From: Acidobacteriota bacterium
GTDB taxonomy: Bacteria > Acidobacteriota > Terriglobia > Terriglobales > SCQP01
Direction: 5' to 3'
NCBI GenBank assembly: GCA_004299485.1
Contig: SCQP01000017.1
Coordinates: 1-60,398 of the forward strand
DNA length: 60,398 bases
Shown here: piece after piece, positions 26,381 to 35,480 of the stretch
Layout: each line of letters opens with the position of its first letter
How positions within the stretch are numbered: the stretch's first letter is position 1
Notes under the pieces: generated by a model
What the model saw: the letters and a program-made list of their open reading frames with translations, nothing else
Database searches by the model: none
Told to the model about the DNA's origin: nothing
Translations under genes and position numbers: made by a program

Positions 26381-27345
26381 TACTCGGGTGCAGCGCTGCT
26401 GGCGGCATCGCGGCCCAGGAGCGCGGCGGCGATCTCATCCAGCACGGCTACCTGCTGCTGGGCGTATTCTCTTGCCGTCGCACACAGCGCCGGGATCGCT
26501 GCGGGATTGTCCATCGCGCTTTCTTCCGGCTTCAGCTCCGGTTGCAGCCGCCAAAACCGGTCCTGACCCCGTTCGCACAGCCAAGTCGCCTCGTAATCGT
26601 CCGCCTCGCTCACCCCGTCCATCATTACCGGAGCGATCTGGCGGGCCCAGCCCAGTAATCCCCAGTGAATCGCATCGCGTGCCCGAAGGTCATCGCGCGC
26701 ATTGCCGGTGCCGATCGAGACCAGATGAATCACGCTGGCCTGGGGAGATCGCCGCGCGGCTTCTGCATACGCCGCAACTGCCGGATTGTTGGCATAAAGG
26801 CCGCCATCCGCAAAGACGTAGCGTTGCCCATCCGGACCTCGCGTCGCGAAAGCCGGCAGGTAGGTCGGCGCCGCGGAGGTGGCCAGCGCCACGCTCACCA
26901 GCGGCCAGTTCTGCTGCGGCTGTACTTTCGCGCTTTCGCTCTTGAAGAAGTAGGGGACCTGCCGCGCCAGGTCATAACAGGCAATGAGTACCGGCGTCAG
27001 AGCCTCGGCCAGCCTTGCCTGTTGAAACAGCCGCGCCAGCACCCGGGTCAGTCCCGCGCCGCTGTACTTGGGTGCGAACAAATTCCGCACGCCATTCCAC
27101 CAATGCTGCGGAAATATGACGTTGCCGTTGTCGCGGTAGACTTCGAGCAACTCCCCCGCGGTCAACGGCCGCCCGTCGCGCAGTGGATAACTCAATCCCA
27201 GCGCGATCAAGCCGCCGGTCGATGTTCCCGCAATGAGATCAAAGTGCTGATGCAGCGCCCCGCCCAGCCGCTGTTCCAATTCTTGCAGCAGGATGGCCGG
27301 AATCACACCCCTGACCCCGCCCCCATCCACGGCTAGCACGTTCAC
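26380..27345 (-). CDS. Patatin-like phospholipase
   Basis: This 321-residue serine lipase has the three patatin signatures. The oxyanion glycine loop is DGGGVRG at residues 7-13, the nucleophile elbow is GTSTGG with Ser42, and the catalytic aspartate is in FADGGLYANN at about 180. No signal peptide is visible, so it should act on membrane lipids from the cytoplasm. The DGGGVRGVIPAILL opening resembles the patatin group that includes CBASS effector phospholipases. No nucleotide cyclase or other defence gene is next to it, so a general lipase is the safer call. It follows thrS by 17 bp and precedes the toxin-antitoxin pair. Confidence 0.85.
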   Translation of the reverse strand: MNVLAVDGGGVRGVIPAILLQELEQRLGGALHQHFDLIAGTSTGGLIALGLSYPLRDGRPLTAGELLEVYRDNGNVIFPQHWWNGVRNLFAPKYSGAGLTRVLARLFQQARLAEALTPVLIACYDLARQVPYFFKSESAKVQPQQNWPLVSVALATSAAPTYLPAFATRGPDGQRYVFADGGLYANNPAVAAYAEAARRSPQASVIHLVSIGTGNARDDLRARDAIHWGLLGWARQIAPVMMDGVSEADDYEATWLCERGQDRFWRLQPELKPEESAMDNPAAIPALCATAREYAQQQVAVLDEIAAALLGRDAASSAAPE

Positions 27346-27362
27346 GGCGCGTCCCTCTTCCC

Positions 27363-29225
27363 TCAGTACTTCATCTCCGCGTCCCCCGCGGCCTCGGTCC
27401 GGAACAGCGCCGAGTAATCCTTGACGCTTACATCCAGCGATCGCTCACGGTTTTTCTTTACGATCTCTTCGGTCACCGCCGCCAGCGCCATTACCCCTCT
27501 GTCCTTTTCCTGATAGGTACGCACGGCCACCGTGCCGGCTTCGGCTTCGCGCTTGCCCACGACCAGCATGTAAGGAATTTTATGCAGTTCGGCATCGCGG
27601 ATGCGGTAGCTGATCTTGCTCTCCGCCGGCATCATTTCGGCGCGCAGTCCCGCAGCCTCCAGCTGTTCGAGCACCTGGCGCGCGTAGGCGTCCTGGCCCT
27701 CGGCAATGGGCAGCACCATCACCTGCACCGGCGCCAGCCAGGTGGGCAGCGCCCCGGCAAAGTGTTCCAGCAGAATGCCCAGGAAACGCTCGACCGAGCC
27801 GAACAGCGCCCGATGGATCACCACCGGCGTACGCGGCTGGTTATCGCGGTCGGTGAACTCGAGCTCGAACCGCCGGGGCTGATTAAAGTCAATTTGCACG
27901 GTGCCGCATTGCCATTGCCGTCCCATGCTGTCATGCACCATCACATCGATTTTGGGTCCGTAGAACGCGCCGCCGCCAGCATCAACCGTATACGGCAGCT
28001 TCAGCGTGTCGAGCGCCTGGCGCAAGCCGGCCTCGGCCTTTTCCCACAGCTCCGACTCGCCCATCGCCTTTTCCGGCTTGGTCGATAACGTCACGGTGTA
28101 GCGCAAGCCGAAGAAGGAATAAATCAGCTTGAGCAGCTCCATCACCCGCACGATTTCGTCCTGAATCTGATCCTCGTGCAGATAGATATGCGCGTCGTCC
28201 TGGCTGAAGACGCGCGCCCGCATCAGCCCGTGCAGCGCGCCCACGGGCTCATTGCGGTGCAGAAGCTGGCCTTGGGAGATGCGCAGCGGCAGCTCGCGGT
28301 AGCTGTGCTGGCGCGTTTTGTAGTACAGCATGGTGTCGGGGCAGTTCATGGGCTTGAGCGCCATGTTCGCTTCCGGCTCTTCGCCCTCGCGTACCAGAAA
28401 CATATCTTTCTGGAAGTGCTCCCAGTGTCCGGAGGTTTCAAACAACTCCTTGCGGTAGAGTACCGGATTCAGGATCTCGATGTAGCCCGCCTTCTTGTGG
28501 GTCTCGCGCCACAGCCGGCGCAGCTCCTCGCGCACCACCAGACCGCGGGGATGCCAGAAGGGGCAGCCGCCCGACCAGGGATGAAAACTGAACAAGTCGA
28601 GCTGTTGGCCGAGCTTGCGGTGATCGCGCGCCTTCGAGTCTTCAAGGAATTGCAAATACTCGTTGAGTTCCGCCTCGGTCTCCCACGCCGTTCCGTAGAT
28701 GCGCTGCAGCATTTGGCGATGCTCATCGCCGCGCCAGTAGGCTCCCGCCACCGAGAGCAGCTTGAAAGAGCCGCAGACGCCACCCTTGGTGACATGCGGC
28801 CCGGCGCACAAATCAATGAACCGGTCCTGCTTGTAGAGCGATACCGCCGGGTCTTTGATACCTTCGATCAGTTCGACCTTATACGGCTGATTCCACTCCC
28901 GGAACACTTCCAGCGCCCGCTCGCGCTCCAGCGTGCTGCGGTAAAACTGGGGATCGCGCGCCACGATCTTGCGCATCCGCTTTTCGATCTCCGGCAGATC
29001 GGCCTCGGTCAGCGCCCGCGGCAGCTCCATGTCGTAATAGAAGCCGTTCTCAATCGGTGGTCCGATGGCCAGCTTGGCGTCAGGAAAAACCTCCCGTACC
29101 GCTTGCGCCATCACATGCGATGCCGAGTGCCGAATCCGCCGCAGCCGCTCCTGCCGCGGCAGATCCTGCGGCGCCTCGTTCGCCTGCCACTCAAGTCCCT
29201 GCAAAATCTCATTCGCTACCGGCAT
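27363..29225 (-). CDS. thrS: Threonyl-tRNA synthetase lacking the TGS domain
   Basis: ThrRS charges tRNA-Thr and hydrolyses mischarged Ser-tRNA-Thr. From ATG 29225 (MPVANEILQ) the protein has 620 residues. The usual 60-residue N-terminal TGS domain is absent, and the sequence enters the editing domain at once. Editing residues are kept: RHSASHVM (HxxxH) and DLCAGPH. The catalytic zinc ligands are the cysteine in KPMNCPDTM and the histidines in SQDDAHIY and VVIHRALFGS. HRNEPVGALHGLMR is motif 2. The C-terminal anticodon domain (WLAPVQVMVLPI) is intact. An in-frame ATG at 29306 adds 27 residues that do not look like TGS. The 189 bp upstream show no T-box or other leader I can recognise. Confidence 0.95.
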   Translation of the reverse strand: MPVANEILQGLEWQANEAPQDLPRQERLRRIRHSASHVMAQAVREVFPDAKLAIGPPIENGFYYDMELPRALTEADLPEIEKRMRKIVARDPQFYRSTLERERALEVFREWNQPYKVELIEGIKDPAVSLYKQDRFIDLCAGPHVTKGGVCGSFKLLSVAGAYWRGDEHRQMLQRIYGTAWETEAELNEYLQFLEDSKARDHRKLGQQLDLFSFHPWSGGCPFWHPRGLVVREELRRLWRETHKKAGYIEILNPVLYRKELFETSGHWEHFQKDMFLVREGEEPEANMALKPMNCPDTMLYYKTRQHSYRELPLRISQGQLLHRNEPVGALHGLMRARVFSQDDAHIYLHEDQIQDEIVRVMELLKLIYSFFGLRYTVTLSTKPEKAMGESELWEKAEAGLRQALDTLKLPYTVDAGGGAFYGPKIDVMVHDSMGRQWQCGTVQIDFNQPRRFELEFTDRDNQPRTPVVIHRALFGSVERFLGILLEHFAGALPTWLAPVQVMVLPIAEGQDAYARQVLEQLEAAGLRAEMMPAESKISYRIRDAELHKIPYMLVVGKREAEAGTVAVRTYQEKDRGVMALAAVTEEIVKKNRERSLDVSVKDYSALFRTEAAGDAEMKY

Positions 29226-29414
29226 AGGGTTCAGTTTACCCTGCCCTCCGGTGGCAACGGTGTCGAAGTGCCGCGTGAAGGCAGCACGCGCTGCCGTGCT
29301 GGGCACACGCCGCTATTACTTGACGGTCATCAATCTGGGCGCCGCGCTCCGCGCCGCTGCTTTCCGGCGGGCAGGCGCGCTCCGAGTGCGTGCGACCGGC
29401 TGCCCTGACGCAAT

Positions 29415-29927
29415 TTAGGGTCCGGTGACTTTGTTCGTACTCGGCCTGACCGTCATCAGGTAGTTGTAAATGGCTATCAAGTCGGCATCGGGCACCTGTG
29501 CGAGGCCCTGCCAGGGCATCGGTGGCTGAAGGACGTGCCCGCTGGAGTCTTTACCGGTGCGCAGCGTGGTGAGGAACTCCTGTTGCGTCCAGCTCCCGAT
29601 GCCGTTGGTCTTGTCGGAGGTGATATTGCGCGCCAGGCTCAAGCCCCACGGTCCCCGGAAGGCTCCGTTGATCTCGATCAGATCCGTGCCCTCCACCGTG
29701 GGCGGCAAGGGTCCACCTTCGGGGAAGCCGGAGAGCGCCCGGTTCATATCCGGTTGCCCGCCGGGCAGCCGAGGCGTGTGACAATCGTTGCAACCGCCCA
29801 GCGCCACCAACTGTGCGCCACGCGCCGCGCTGGTATCTCCCGCCGCCACGGCCGGCGCCGAATGCGAGGAACACGCCGCCAGAGCCAAGGCGGCAACCGC
29901 TGCCACTGAAATCAGAATCGTTTTCAT
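29415..29927 (-). CDS. c-type cytochrome lipoprotein
   Basis: The 170-residue protein starts MKTILISVAAVAALALAAC, a lipoprotein signal with the lipobox LAAC. One haem site, GCNDCHTPR, lies near residue 50 and gives covalent haem c attachment. A methionine further on (PPMPWQGLAQVPDADL) is a plausible sixth ligand, and YNYLMTVRP resembles the C-terminal helix of class I cytochromes. It is predicted to sit in the periplasm or on the outer membrane and carry electrons; the partner is unknown. ATG 29927 is preferred over 29939 because GGTGAG lies just upstream. It starts 13 bp after the protease gene and is probably cotranscribed. Confidence 0.82.
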   Translation of the reverse strand: MKTILISVAAVAALALAACSSHSAPAVAAGDTSAARGAQLVALGGCNDCHTPRLPGGQPDMNRALSGFPEGGPLPPTVEGTDLIEINGAFRGPWGLSLARNITSDKTNGIGSWTQQEFLTTLRTGKDSSGHVLQPPMPWQGLAQVPDADLIAIYNYLMTVRPSTNKVTGP

Positions 29928-29939
29928 AAGCTCACCCAT

Positions 29940-32900
29940 TTACCGCTTGCTTTTGCCGCCGCCCGCAGCGACCTTCGCGGGCGCGACGCCACCAATTTGC
30001 GCCAGCAGGACCTTCACCGCCGCCGCCAACTGCGGATCTTCGCCACTCTGCCATGCTCCCAGCGGATTGTGTACTTCGACGTTCACCGGTCTTGGATGCA
30101 GTTCCATGGGCTTGCCGTTGGTATCGAGCACGGTGATCATGGGCAGCCGCAGGGTCGAGCCGTCCACCAGTTGTCCAGCGCCGGTGTAAATGATCCAGCC
30201 CGCCGTCGGGAGGCCGATGACTTTGCCCAGATGCATCGCCTCGTAGCCCTCCGTAAAATCCTCTCCGTCCGACAGCGTGTTCTGGTTGGTCACCAGAATC
30301 GTCGGCTTTTCCAGCGCCCGCTGCCCGAGCATCTCGCGCGCCTGTGCCTTGGGGAAACCGCGCGGAATCATGGTGAGGTAATGCTGCCGGGTCAGTATGT
30401 CGAGCGCGTAGGCGTTGACGAAGCCGCCATTGTTATTACGGACATCGATGACCACGCCGGCCTTGCCGAACTGGGTCGAGTTCAGATCCAAGTACAACTG
30501 ATCGAGGGAGTCGGCGCCCATGGCCGCCATGTGGATGTAGCCCAGGCGTCCGCCGCTGAGCCGGTCCACCAGCGCGCGGTTGTGCGCGATCCAGGCGCGA
30601 TACAGAAGCTGTCCGCCGGCGCGCGCGTTCACCGGCTTCAGGATGACGGTGCGCGCCTTGGCCTGCGAGTCCGTCAGGTCGAGGGTCAGCTTCTTGCCGA
30701 CGGTGTTGTGCAGCAGTTCGTCCAGATTCACCGAGCCGCTGATGGCGGTTCCATCGACTGCGGTCAGGCAGTCGCCGGCATCGACGCCGGCCAGGGCCGC
30801 CGGCCCCTGGGGCACGACATCGCTGACGCACAGCTTGCCCTGGGTTTCATACTGGACGCGGTCAAAGAACAGGCCAATGTGGCCGGTCGCCGGCTGCTCC
30901 TCGCCGCGCGGCGGATGAATGCCGGAATGCGACGAGTTCAGCCGCCCGATCATCTCCGAGAGCAGCCAGCGGAGCGAATCCGGCGTAGCTGCGGCCGCCA
31001 CTTGCGGCGCAAACTCGGTCTGTACTGCCTTCCAGTCGACGCCGTTCATTTTCGGGTTCTGGTAGTCGTCGCGCAGGTAGCGCCACACCTGCGCGAACAT
31101 CTCCTCCTTTTCGCGGCTGAAGTTGATGTCGAGTTCCGCCGTCACGTTGACTTCGTGGCCGGAGCCGCCGGTCACCGCGACGCGGTGAATATGGCCGCCA
31201 TCGAGGTAGTAGAGCGTTTTGGAATCCGCAGTGAATTGCAGATCGGCTTTGGCGCCACTGGTCGAGGTGAGCTGCTTGGGCGCTTTGGGTTTTGTCAGCA
31301 GCAGCGTTTTCCGGTCGAGCGGCACGACGTAGAGGTTGTCCGTCGCGCCTTCCGCGCCGATATAGGCCAGCCACTTGCCATCCGGCGAAACTCGCGGCGA
31401 GCGCGCATTCAGCATGGGCAGCAATTGCACCCGCTCGGCGATATCGCTGTAATCGATCGCAGGCGTCGCGGCCGGCTGATCACTGGCTGCGGATCGCGGA
31501 TGGCCTACCGGCTTCGTCGTGAACAAATCCTGAAACAGGTTCTCGCGGAACAGCGGCAGTTCGGGCGTCAGGTCCACGCGCGCGATCCGGCTTGGCTGCG
31601 TGCGCTGACTGGTTTGATAGAGCAAGAAGCGGCCGTTCGGGCTCCAGGCCAGCGCGCCGCTGTTGGTGTTGGCGACGAAGCTTACTTGCCGGGCCTTGCC
31701 GCCACCGGCCGGTACGACGTAGGCTTCCGGAAACAAGCCGTCCGCGCGGTCGAGGAACGCCAGATACTGGCTGTCCGGCGACCACGTCATGATGCCGTTG
31801 TTGACCAGTGGTGGCAGGCGGTTGAAATAACCCGCCGCCAGTAACGTCTCTTTGCCCGTCGCCAGGGCGAGCTTGACGATCTGCGTCTCGCCGCAGTCAA
31901 AGGCAATCGCTTTGCCGTCGGGGGCGTAGTGGATATTGAACTCTTCCTGATCGCCGTTGGTGAGCTGTTTTTCCTGATGGGTCAGGAAGTCGTACTGGTA
32001 GATGTGGTCCGTGCCGCTACGGTCAGACACATACGCGAGATGCTCGCTGTTGGGCGCCCAGACGAGGTCGAACTGCAGCTTGCCGTTACGGGTAATGGGC
32101 AGCGCCGGTCCGCCATCCTCGGCCATGTCCACAAACACTTCGCCGTGCACCAGAAACGCCAGCTTTTTGCCGTCCGGCGACACCGCCAGATCACTTACCT
32201 TGCTGAAATTCTTGTGCTGAATGGCCGGCACGGGGGGCGCGCCCAGGAGTTGAATCTTCACTGCCTCGGCCCGGTCATGCCGCAGGTCGAGCTCCCAAAT
32301 TCTAAAGTTGCGCTCGAACACAATCGTGCGGCCGAAAGCGTCAATGGAGGGCCACAGCAGCCGGCCATCGTTGAAATGGGTCAGCTCGCGCGGCGCGGCC
32401 GCAGGCGCACCGGTTGCGGGCACGTCCGGCAACTCCCAGAGGTTTTCTACGCCGCTGCGGTCGGACATGAAATAGAGCGTGCGTCCGGTCGCGCTCCACA
32501 TGGGCCAGATGTTTTTGGCTCCGCCGCTATGGAGCAGGAGCTGATAGCCGGTTTGTTGTCCCTCCTGTACCGCCGGGGTCGCGCGCCAGATTTGGGTGTT
32601 GTCGATATGCGCATGCCCGTCCCGCCACCATTGCGACAGCCCCATCTCGCCCCGCGTGACCACGGCCAGCGAACCGCCGGGCGCCACCGCGGCGTCGTAC
32701 TCGCTGACGTAGCGTTCCATGCTTACCGGCAGAGGCGTGCCGCCGCTGATGCGCACGCGGTAGATATCGTTCATCCCGCTGATATTGTGGCTGGCCGAGC
32801 TGAAGTAGACCCACTGGCTGTCGCGCGACCAGCCGTCGAGCCGGTCGAGGCTGTCATCCCAGGTCAGCCGCCGCAATTCGTTGGTGGTCCGGTTGAACAG

Positions 32901-33206
32901 GTAGAGATCGCCGTTGCCGGTGCGCGTGGACTCGAACGCGATCCAGCGCCCGTCAGGCGAGTACAGTGGCCGGGACTCGGTCGCCGCGCTGCTGATCAGG
33001 ATGCGTGCGTTGCCGCCCCTGGCCGCGACCGTCCAGATGGCGCCACCGGAGGCAAAGGCAATTTGCGTGCCGTCGGGCGATAGCGCCGGCTGCGTCATCT
33101 CGCCTGGCAAGGCCGGCGGCAGGGTGCAGCAGGCGGGAGTGGATTGGGAGCGGGCGAAGGTGACAAAAAACACTGCGACAAAAAGGCCGGCCAGAGTACG
33201 CTTCAT
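29940..33206 (-). CDS. Secreted tricorn-like S41 protease
   Basis: The 1,088-residue protein has a signal peptide (MKRTLAGLFVAVFFVTFARS). It continues with repeated beta-propeller blades of WD40/TolB type (PALSPDGTQIAFAS, PLYSPDGRWIAFES, RVSPDGKWLAYIG). A C1-type helical region, a PDZ-like domain (CVSDVVPQGPAALAGVDAGD) and a C-terminal S41 core follow. In that core LSDGEDFTEGYEAM presents the nucleophile serine, as in tricorn. The family normally processes peptides; acidobacterial members with signal peptides probably degrade periplasmic or extracellular peptides. It diverges from the protein of unknown function at 33245, with only 38 bp between the two starts. Confidence 0.9.
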   Translation of the reverse strand: MKRTLAGLFVAVFFVTFARSQSTPACCTLPPALPGEMTQPALSPDGTQIAFASGGAIWTVAARGGNARILISSAATESRPLYSPDGRWIAFESTRTGNGDLYLFNRTTNELRRLTWDDSLDRLDGWSRDSQWVYFSSASHNISGMNDIYRVRISGGTPLPVSMERYVSEYDAAVAPGGSLAVVTRGEMGLSQWWRDGHAHIDNTQIWRATPAVQEGQQTGYQLLLHSGGAKNIWPMWSATGRTLYFMSDRSGVENLWELPDVPATGAPAAAPRELTHFNDGRLLWPSIDAFGRTIVFERNFRIWELDLRHDRAEAVKIQLLGAPPVPAIQHKNFSKVSDLAVSPDGKKLAFLVHGEVFVDMAEDGGPALPITRNGKLQFDLVWAPNSEHLAYVSDRSGTDHIYQYDFLTHQEKQLTNGDQEEFNIHYAPDGKAIAFDCGETQIVKLALATGKETLLAAGYFNRLPPLVNNGIMTWSPDSQYLAFLDRADGLFPEAYVVPAGGGKARQVSFVANTNSGALAWSPNGRFLLYQTSQRTQPSRIARVDLTPELPLFRENLFQDLFTTKPVGHPRSAASDQPAATPAIDYSDIAERVQLLPMLNARSPRVSPDGKWLAYIGAEGATDNLYVVPLDRKTLLLTKPKAPKQLTSTSGAKADLQFTADSKTLYYLDGGHIHRVAVTGGSGHEVNVTAELDINFSREKEEMFAQVWRYLRDDYQNPKMNGVDWKAVQTEFAPQVAAAATPDSLRWLLSEMIGRLNSSHSGIHPPRGEEQPATGHIGLFFDRVQYETQGKLCVSDVVPQGPAALAGVDAGDCLTAVDGTAISGSVNLDELLHNTVGKKLTLDLTDSQAKARTVILKPVNARAGGQLLYRAWIAHNRALVDRLSGGRLGYIHMAAMGADSLDQLYLDLNSTQFGKAGVVIDVRNNNGGFVNAYALDILTRQHYLTMIPRGFPKAQAREMLGQRALEKPTILVTNQNTLSDGEDFTEGYEAMHLGKVIGLPTAGWIIYTGAGQLVDGSTLRLPMITVLDTNGKPMELHPRPVNVEVHNPLGAWQSGEDPQLAAAVKVLLAQIGGVAPAKVAAGGGKSKR

Positions 33207-33244
33207 GCCCGAGATCGTACCATCACTCGCGTACTATGGAAGGA

Positions 33245-34015
33245 ATGACCATTGAGGAAACGCTGCGCGGCGGGCAGGTCCACACCGCCGAGAACGGGCT
33301 GATGTATGCGGTGGTGGCCGAGGAAGGCGGGCCGGACAGCAGTAGCGTGCAGCGCGGTCTGGCGCACATGATCGAGGCCGTTCCCCGCTCCCTGATTCCT
33401 CATCTCGGCCGCGCCGTTTGCTATTTCGTCCCCTGGCTGTACAAGCAGCGCCGCAGCATCCTCATCGGCCTGAAGCCCGCGGCCGAAGGGGAAGCGCGCA
33501 AGGAACTGTGCCATCACCTCGACGTGAAGCCGAGCGGCAGTCTGCTGCTCATCAGCCTCAAGTTTTACGAGCACGACACCTACGGCCTGGCCATGGAGTT
33601 TTTCGACAAGATCGCCTTTCTGGCCGCGATGGAATCGCCCGACGCCAGCGATTTTGAGTCCCTGCTGCGCCGTCAGTTCGACGCCGGCAAAGCCGGCGAA
33701 CTGACCGCCGAAGCCTGGGAGTGGCGGACCGCCTATAGCGAAGCCAAAGCTGAAGATAAGCCCGAAGCGTGGCGCAACTATCGGCGCTCGGCAGAAGCTG
33801 ACGCCCTCGGGCTCTACATGGCCTCGATGTTCACCGACATTTTCTATGAGGATCTGTTCGAACCGGAGCCCGGCTTCCCGCCGCTCGATCCTGCGCTGGT
33901 GCATGAGCGCGTCCGTTCGGTGGAGCACCTCTATCCGGCCAATCGCGGCTACAGCCTGCAAATTGTGCGGCAGCGGCCGCGCCACCGCCGTCCCGCGGCC
34001 AGTGCTTCCCGCTAG
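33245..34015 (+). CDS. Conserved-looking protein of unknown function
   Basis: I do not recognise this 256-residue protein. It has no signal peptide, membrane helix or cysteine motif. The sequence is well mixed in composition and codon use looks like that of its neighbours, so it is probably a real soluble protein. An acidic, aromatic central part (KFYEHDTYGLAMEFFDKI) is followed by a helical region and a basic tail (RQRPRHRRP). ATG 33245 follows AGGA directly; in-frame ATG 33236 has no ribosome site. It precedes the deoxyhypusine-synthase-like gene by 20 bp in the same direction, which suggests a two-gene operon and perhaps a shared role. Confidence 0.65.
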   Translation: MTIEETLRGGQVHTAENGLMYAVVAEEGGPDSSSVQRGLAHMIEAVPRSLIPHLGRAVCYFVPWLYKQRRSILIGLKPAAEGEARKELCHHLDVKPSGSLLLISLKFYEHDTYGLAMEFFDKIAFLAAMESPDASDFESLLRRQFDAGKAGELTAEAWEWRTAYSEAKAEDKPEAWRNYRRSAEADALGLYMASMFTDIFYEDLFEPEPGFPPLDPALVHERVRSVEHLYPANRGYSLQIVRQRPRHRRPAASASR

Positions 34016-34035
34016 AATCAGTTTTGGAGATCCCC

Positions 34036-35121
34036 GTGCCTGACAAGCCCATCCTGCAAGTTCCCGGCGCCGGCCCGATTGACGCCCGCGCCAAAGCCGA
34101 AGTGCTGCACACCCGCATCCAGCCGGTGGACTACGACCATATTTCCACCGTGGCCGATCTGGTCGGCGCCATGCGTGGCGCCTCGATTCAGGCGCGCAAT
34201 CTCGGCCGCTGTGCCGAAGTGCTGGACAATCTCTATGCCGACCCCGACCGCCCCACGGTGATGCTCGGCCTCGCCGGGCCACTCATCGCCGCCGGTCTGC
34301 GCAAAGTACTGCGCGACCTGGTCGCCGGCGGATTCATCGATGTCATCGTTTCCACCGGCGCCATCCTCTACCAGGACATCTATCAGGCCCGCGGCTTTGG
34401 TCATTACGTCGGGGATCCAAACGCCAATGACCCGGAGCTGCACGATCTCATGATCGACCGCATCTACGATACCTATGTGGACGAGGAAAAGTTCATCGAA
34501 ACCGATACCTGGCTCGGCCACCTTGCCGATGAGCTGCCGCCCGGCAACTACTCCTCGCGCGCGTATCTTGACTACGTGGCCACCAAGCTCACCGACGACA
34601 ACTCCATCGTCCGCACTGCGTACCAGCGTGGCGTGCCGATGTTCGCGCCCGCCATCAATGACAGCTCGATCGGCATCGGCCTGACGCACCATTACCATCG
34701 CGCCACGCTGGAAAAGCGCCCCAAGATCGCCATTGATTCCATCCGCGACAACTACGAGCTGACGCAGATCACGGTGCAGTCGAAAAAGACGGCAGCTATC
34801 TACATCGCCGGCGGCGTACCCAAGAACTACATCAACGACTCGGTCGTAATGGCCTACATCTTCAACGAAGAAAAGGGACACAGCTACGCGCTGCAGCTCA
34901 CGGCCGATGTTCCGCACTGGGGCGGCCTTTCCGGAAGCACGCTGCACGAAGCCATGTCCTGGGGCAAAATTCAACCCATGGCGACCACGGCCATGTGCTT
35001 CGTCGAGCCTTCGGTTTCGCTACCCATGCTGGCCGGCTACGCCTTGCAGAAGAAGCTCGCCGCGAGCCGCAAAGCACTGAAACTCGAGTGGGAGAACGAC
35101 ATTTTGAAGTCGCTGCAGTAA
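34036..35121 (+). CDS. Deoxyhypusine-synthase-like enzyme (putative aminobutyl transferase)
   Basis: The 361-residue protein belongs to the deoxyhypusine synthase fold family. These NAD-dependent enzymes move the aminobutyl group of spermidine, in eukaryotes and archaea to a lysine of eIF5A. GLAGPLIAAGLRKVL and IDVIVSTGAILYQDI form the NAD-binding region, and GGVPKNYIND holds the lysine corresponding to the imine-forming catalytic lysine. Bacteria lack eIF5A, so the acceptor here is probably a small diamine, giving homospermidine or a related polyamine; this is inference. GTG 34036 is chosen because GGAG lies six bases upstream; the TTG at 34024 overlaps that site. Heptad/octad repeats follow. 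Confidence 0.87.
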   Translation: MPDKPILQVPGAGPIDARAKAEVLHTRIQPVDYDHISTVADLVGAMRGASIQARNLGRCAEVLDNLYADPDRPTVMLGLAGPLIAAGLRKVLRDLVAGGFIDVIVSTGAILYQDIYQARGFGHYVGDPNANDPELHDLMIDRIYDTYVDEEKFIETDTWLGHLADELPPGNYSSRAYLDYVATKLTDDNSIVRTAYQRGVPMFAPAINDSSIGIGLTHHYHRATLEKRPKIAIDSIRDNYELTQITVQSKKTAAIYIAGGVPKNYINDSVVMAYIFNEEKGHSYALQLTADVPHWGGLSGSTLHEAMSWGKIQPMATTAMCFVEPSVSLPMLAGYALQKKLAASRKALKLEWENDILKSLQ

Positions 35122-35125
35122 AGCG

Positions 35126-35210
35126 GTATTTCAGTATTTCAGTAGATCAGTATTTCAGTTCGCCCAGCCCAGGAATGCGTGCACGCCCGAGGCTCACGAT
35201 ACTGAAATAC
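35126..35210. repeat. Octad array with inverted partner
   Basis: Three exact TATTTCAG units and one TAGATCAG unit stand in strict 8-bp phase at 35127-35158. ATACTGAAATAC at 35199-35210 is the exact reverse complement of GTATTTCAGTAT at 35126-35137, so the arms can pair over 12 bp. The interval begins with GTTCG after the array and ends with ACTG, as in the two heptad elements at 43717 and 45331. It fills the gap between the convergent deoxyhypusine-synthase-like and DUF2007-like genes. There is no T-tract. Confidence 0.75.
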
Positions 35211-35480
35211 TTACTCGATCGGTTGCGGCCCATTCGCGCGGGCGTCGGCCTCGTCCAGCAGCCGCCGGGCTTCGGCGGCGGACCGCTTGTACACCCAAAG
35301 CGAGAGGTTCGTGTGCAGGCCGGGGATGATCATCGCGCCGATTTCGGCGGCAATGCCCTGGGCGCGTAAAAACCCTGCCGCCAGCTCGGCTTCGGCCTCT
35401 TCGTCGAAGTTGCGCACCGCCTCGCGCTGGTCCGGCGGCACAAACGTCAGCTCCAGATCTTCCGGCAAATCGCCGTTCAT
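35211..35480 (-). CDS. DUF2007-like small protein
   Basis: The 89-residue protein contains an NFDEEAEAELAAGFLRAQGIAAEI segment followed by a short strand and LWVYKRSAAEARRLL. This matches the ferredoxin-like DUF2007 family (putative signal-transducing proteins) found in many bacteria. No enzymatic residue is obvious. ATG 35480 overlaps the recX stop codon in an ATGA, so the two genes are translationally coupled. An earlier in-frame ATG at 35558 would lie entirely inside recX. Confidence 0.72.
   Translation of the reverse strand: MNGDLPEDLELTFVPPDQREAVRNFDEEAEAELAAGFLRAQGIAAEIGAMIIPGLHTNLSLWVYKRSAAEARRLLDEADARANGPQPIE

Noticed and set aside
26380-27345. CBASS defence system
   Set aside because: Only the lipase resembles an effector; no CD-NTase, HORMA/TRIP13 or ubiquitin-like accessory gene lies within several kilobases.
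29226-29414. T-box riboswitch upstream of thrS
   Set aside because: No T-box sequence, stem I-like fold or terminator/antiterminator pair could be seen on the minus strand.
29997-31844. 615-codon open frame on the plus strand
   Set aside because: It is antisense to the tricorn-like protease; no motif and biased composition.
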